A stretch of DNA of 64,000 nt, taken from DATLLN01 sp963797175. Lineage in GTDB: Bacteria; Actinomycetota; Thermoleophilia; Gaiellales; JAICJC01. Both the position numbers and the translations under genes were made by a program. Shown here one piece after another: positions 63,122-64,000 of this stretch (positions within the stretch are counted from its first letter, which is position 1; each line of letters begins with the position of its first letter). The stretch spans positions 1,054,001-1,118,000 of the forward strand of contig CAWCOL010000009.1 in assembly GCA_963797175.1 (NCBI GenBank), in the 5' to 3' direction. The notes under the pieces are model-generated. The model had not been told where the DNA came from. It saw nothing but the letters and a program-made list of their open reading frames with translations, and ran no database searches.

Positions 63122-63838
63122 ATGCGTCAGGGGCTGGATGCAGCAGAGGCGCGGCTAAACCGCCTGCTGAACCTCATCACGGAGACAGCGGTGGACGTGC
63201 TCGGCATCGACGCGGCGACGGTGACCGCTCGGTATCGGGCAGATGCGGTCGAACACCATCAGGTAGCGGAGGATGGATACGCGACGATCTGTGCGACCGA
63301 CCAGCGAGTGGTTGCACTCGATGATGTGCAGTACGAGTCCGGCCAGGGTCCGTGCCTGGCGGTGCTGGAGCCCCACGAGCCGATCCTGCTCCGCGACATC
63401 GCACAGGATCCGGGACGCTGGGAGCACTACGCGTTGACCGCGGCGTACCTGGGCGTCGTGTCGTCGATGTCGGTGCACATCCCCACCGACGAGGTGGCGG
63501 AGATGGCGGCTTCGCTGAACCTCTACGCTCGAAACCGGTGGGAGATCACAGAACAGCAGGTGCGCGCGGCGGAAGGGTTCGCCGAGCAGCTGTCCGCCAC
63601 GCTGATCGGCGTAGAGGGCTATCGCGGCGCCGCGAACCTCGCCGAGCAGATGTCCGAGGCGATGCGCTCGCGGGCGGTGATCGAGCAGGCAAAGGGGATC
63701 ATCATCGCCCTGACCGGCTCCACCCCAGACGAGGCGTTCGAGGTGCTGCGCCGCCGCTCCCAGGACGCCAACGTGAAGCTCCGTGACACCGCCAAGCAGC
63801 TCGTCGCCGAGAACATCGGGCCTCGCGGTCCAGGCTGA
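63122..63838 (+). CDS. GAF-ANTAR RNA-binding regulator
   Basis: A protein of 238 residues: GAF domain (about 10-165) and C-terminal ANTAR domain, with RAVIEQAKGIIIALTGSTPD and then EAFEVLRRRSQDANVKLRD. ANTAR proteins bind paired hairpins in mRNA leaders and prevent termination, often of nitrogen-related genes; in actinobacteria the GAF-ANTAR form is common. Start ATG 63122 follows AGAGGG. The frame is open far upstream (to 62471) but has no coding support there. Direct repeats flank it. Confidence 0.88.
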   Translation: MRQGLDAAEARLNRLLNLITETAVDVLGIDAATVTARYRADAVEHHQVAEDGYATICATDQRVVALDDVQYESGQGPCLAVLEPHEPILLRDIAQDPGRWEHYALTAAYLGVVSSMSVHIPTDEVAEMAASLNLYARNRWEITEQQVRAAEGFAEQLSATLIGVEGYRGAANLAEQMSEAMRSRAVIEQAKGIIIALTGSTPDEAFEVLRRRSQDANVKLRDTAKQLVAENIGPRGPG

Positions 63839-63840
63839 AC

Positions 63841-63874
63841 GGGGACAACCTGCCTCTCATCGGCCGGCTCCTCC
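63841..63874 (+). repeat. Direct repeat copy 3, right of the GAF-ANTAR gene
   Basis: GGGGACAACCTGCCTCTCAT and on to CCTCC; one mismatch to copy 2 over 33 bases. It starts three bases after the GAF-ANTAR stop. Confidence 0.8.
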
Positions 63875-63930
63875 ACTCTGGCTTCCCAGACGGCCTCTAT
63901 GCGCGGTCCGGGACGGCTCGTACGCTGGTC

Positions 63931-64000
63931 ATGTGACCAAGACGGACAACACGCGCCGGCTCAGGCTCAGGTACGCGCCTCGTGGTGTCGCGTATGCGGC
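63931..64000 (+). CDS. Possible start of another gene (partial)
   Basis: From GTG 63931 the frame is open to the window edge and reads MTKTDNTRRLRLRYAPRGVA. About 23 codons are visible with no family signal and no clear ribosome site, so a coding role is uncertain. Confidence 0.25.

Noticed and set aside
54437..64000. Intact integrase or transposase in the accessory region
   Set aside because: No open frame shows tyrosine- or serine-recombinase or complete DDE transposase motifs; only the short IS1595-like remnant was seen.

Overview
The window is about 70% G+C, with tightly packed genes, frequent GTG and TTG starts and 4-bp stop/start overlaps. The gene set (PucR, IclR and GAF-ANTAR regulators, a cluster rpsF-ssb-rpsR-rplI-dnaB-purA, plsY, methionine aminopeptidase) fits an actinobacterium, perhaps a deep-branching lineage such as Thermoleophilia. 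That placement is inference; no rRNA is present. A selC gene (tRNA-Sec, anticodon TCA) shows that the organism probably decodes UGA as selenocysteine, although no selenoprotein was recognised here.

Region 1 (1-28.4 kb) is dominated by catabolism of methylated amines and amino acids. Two separate minus-strand modules each hold a glutamine-synthetase-like ligase and a three-gene glutamate-synthase-like complex matching the N-methylglutamate pathway (GmaS plus MgsABC). Module 1 (about 1-7.75 kb) continues into sarcosine-oxidase-type delta and alpha subunits. The alpha subunit carries a CX4CX2CX12C set, which points to a dehydrogenase. Module 2 (23.0-28.2 kb) has a divergent ligase, a structured intercistronic RNA and an unrecognised 144-residue protein in place of a dehydrogenase. 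Between them lie a PucR-type regulator, an acyl-CoA-dehydrogenase-like flavoprotein, an APC permease, an aldehyde dehydrogenase, a nitrilase-type amidase, a folate-binding GcvT-like protein, an IclR regulator and a lone SoxB-type subunit. A 13-bp palindrome, GRTCGTACRGAYC, lies upstream of both the module 1 ligase and mgsA1.

Region 2 (28.4-41.9 kb) has a rhodanese, a phosphotransferase, a PabB-like enzyme, a creatinase-fold hydrolase resembling ectoine hydrolase, an aldo/keto reductase coupled to a monomeric sarcosine-oxidase-like enzyme, a three-gene secreted-protein cluster with Ig-like repeats, a dimethylglycine/sarcosine-dehydrogenase-like enzyme and a methionine aminopeptidase. Region 3 (41.9-46.5 kb) is the conserved replication and ribosome cluster. 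Region 4 (46.5-54.2 kb) has a glutathione transferase, an O-methyltransferase, a C45-type acyltransferase and a four-gene surface-sugar operon.

Region 5 (54.3-64 kb) is an accessory zone that starts at selC. It contains an MMPL transporter with a two-component system, frameshifted or truncated genes, two degenerate selC-derived fragments that share a common upstream module (likely old attachment junctions), and a 1,112-bp element with inverted termini and a 9-bp target duplication. That element carries a phosphotransferase gene and splits a glyoxalase-family gene. A GAF-ANTAR regulator near the right edge is flanked by direct repeats.
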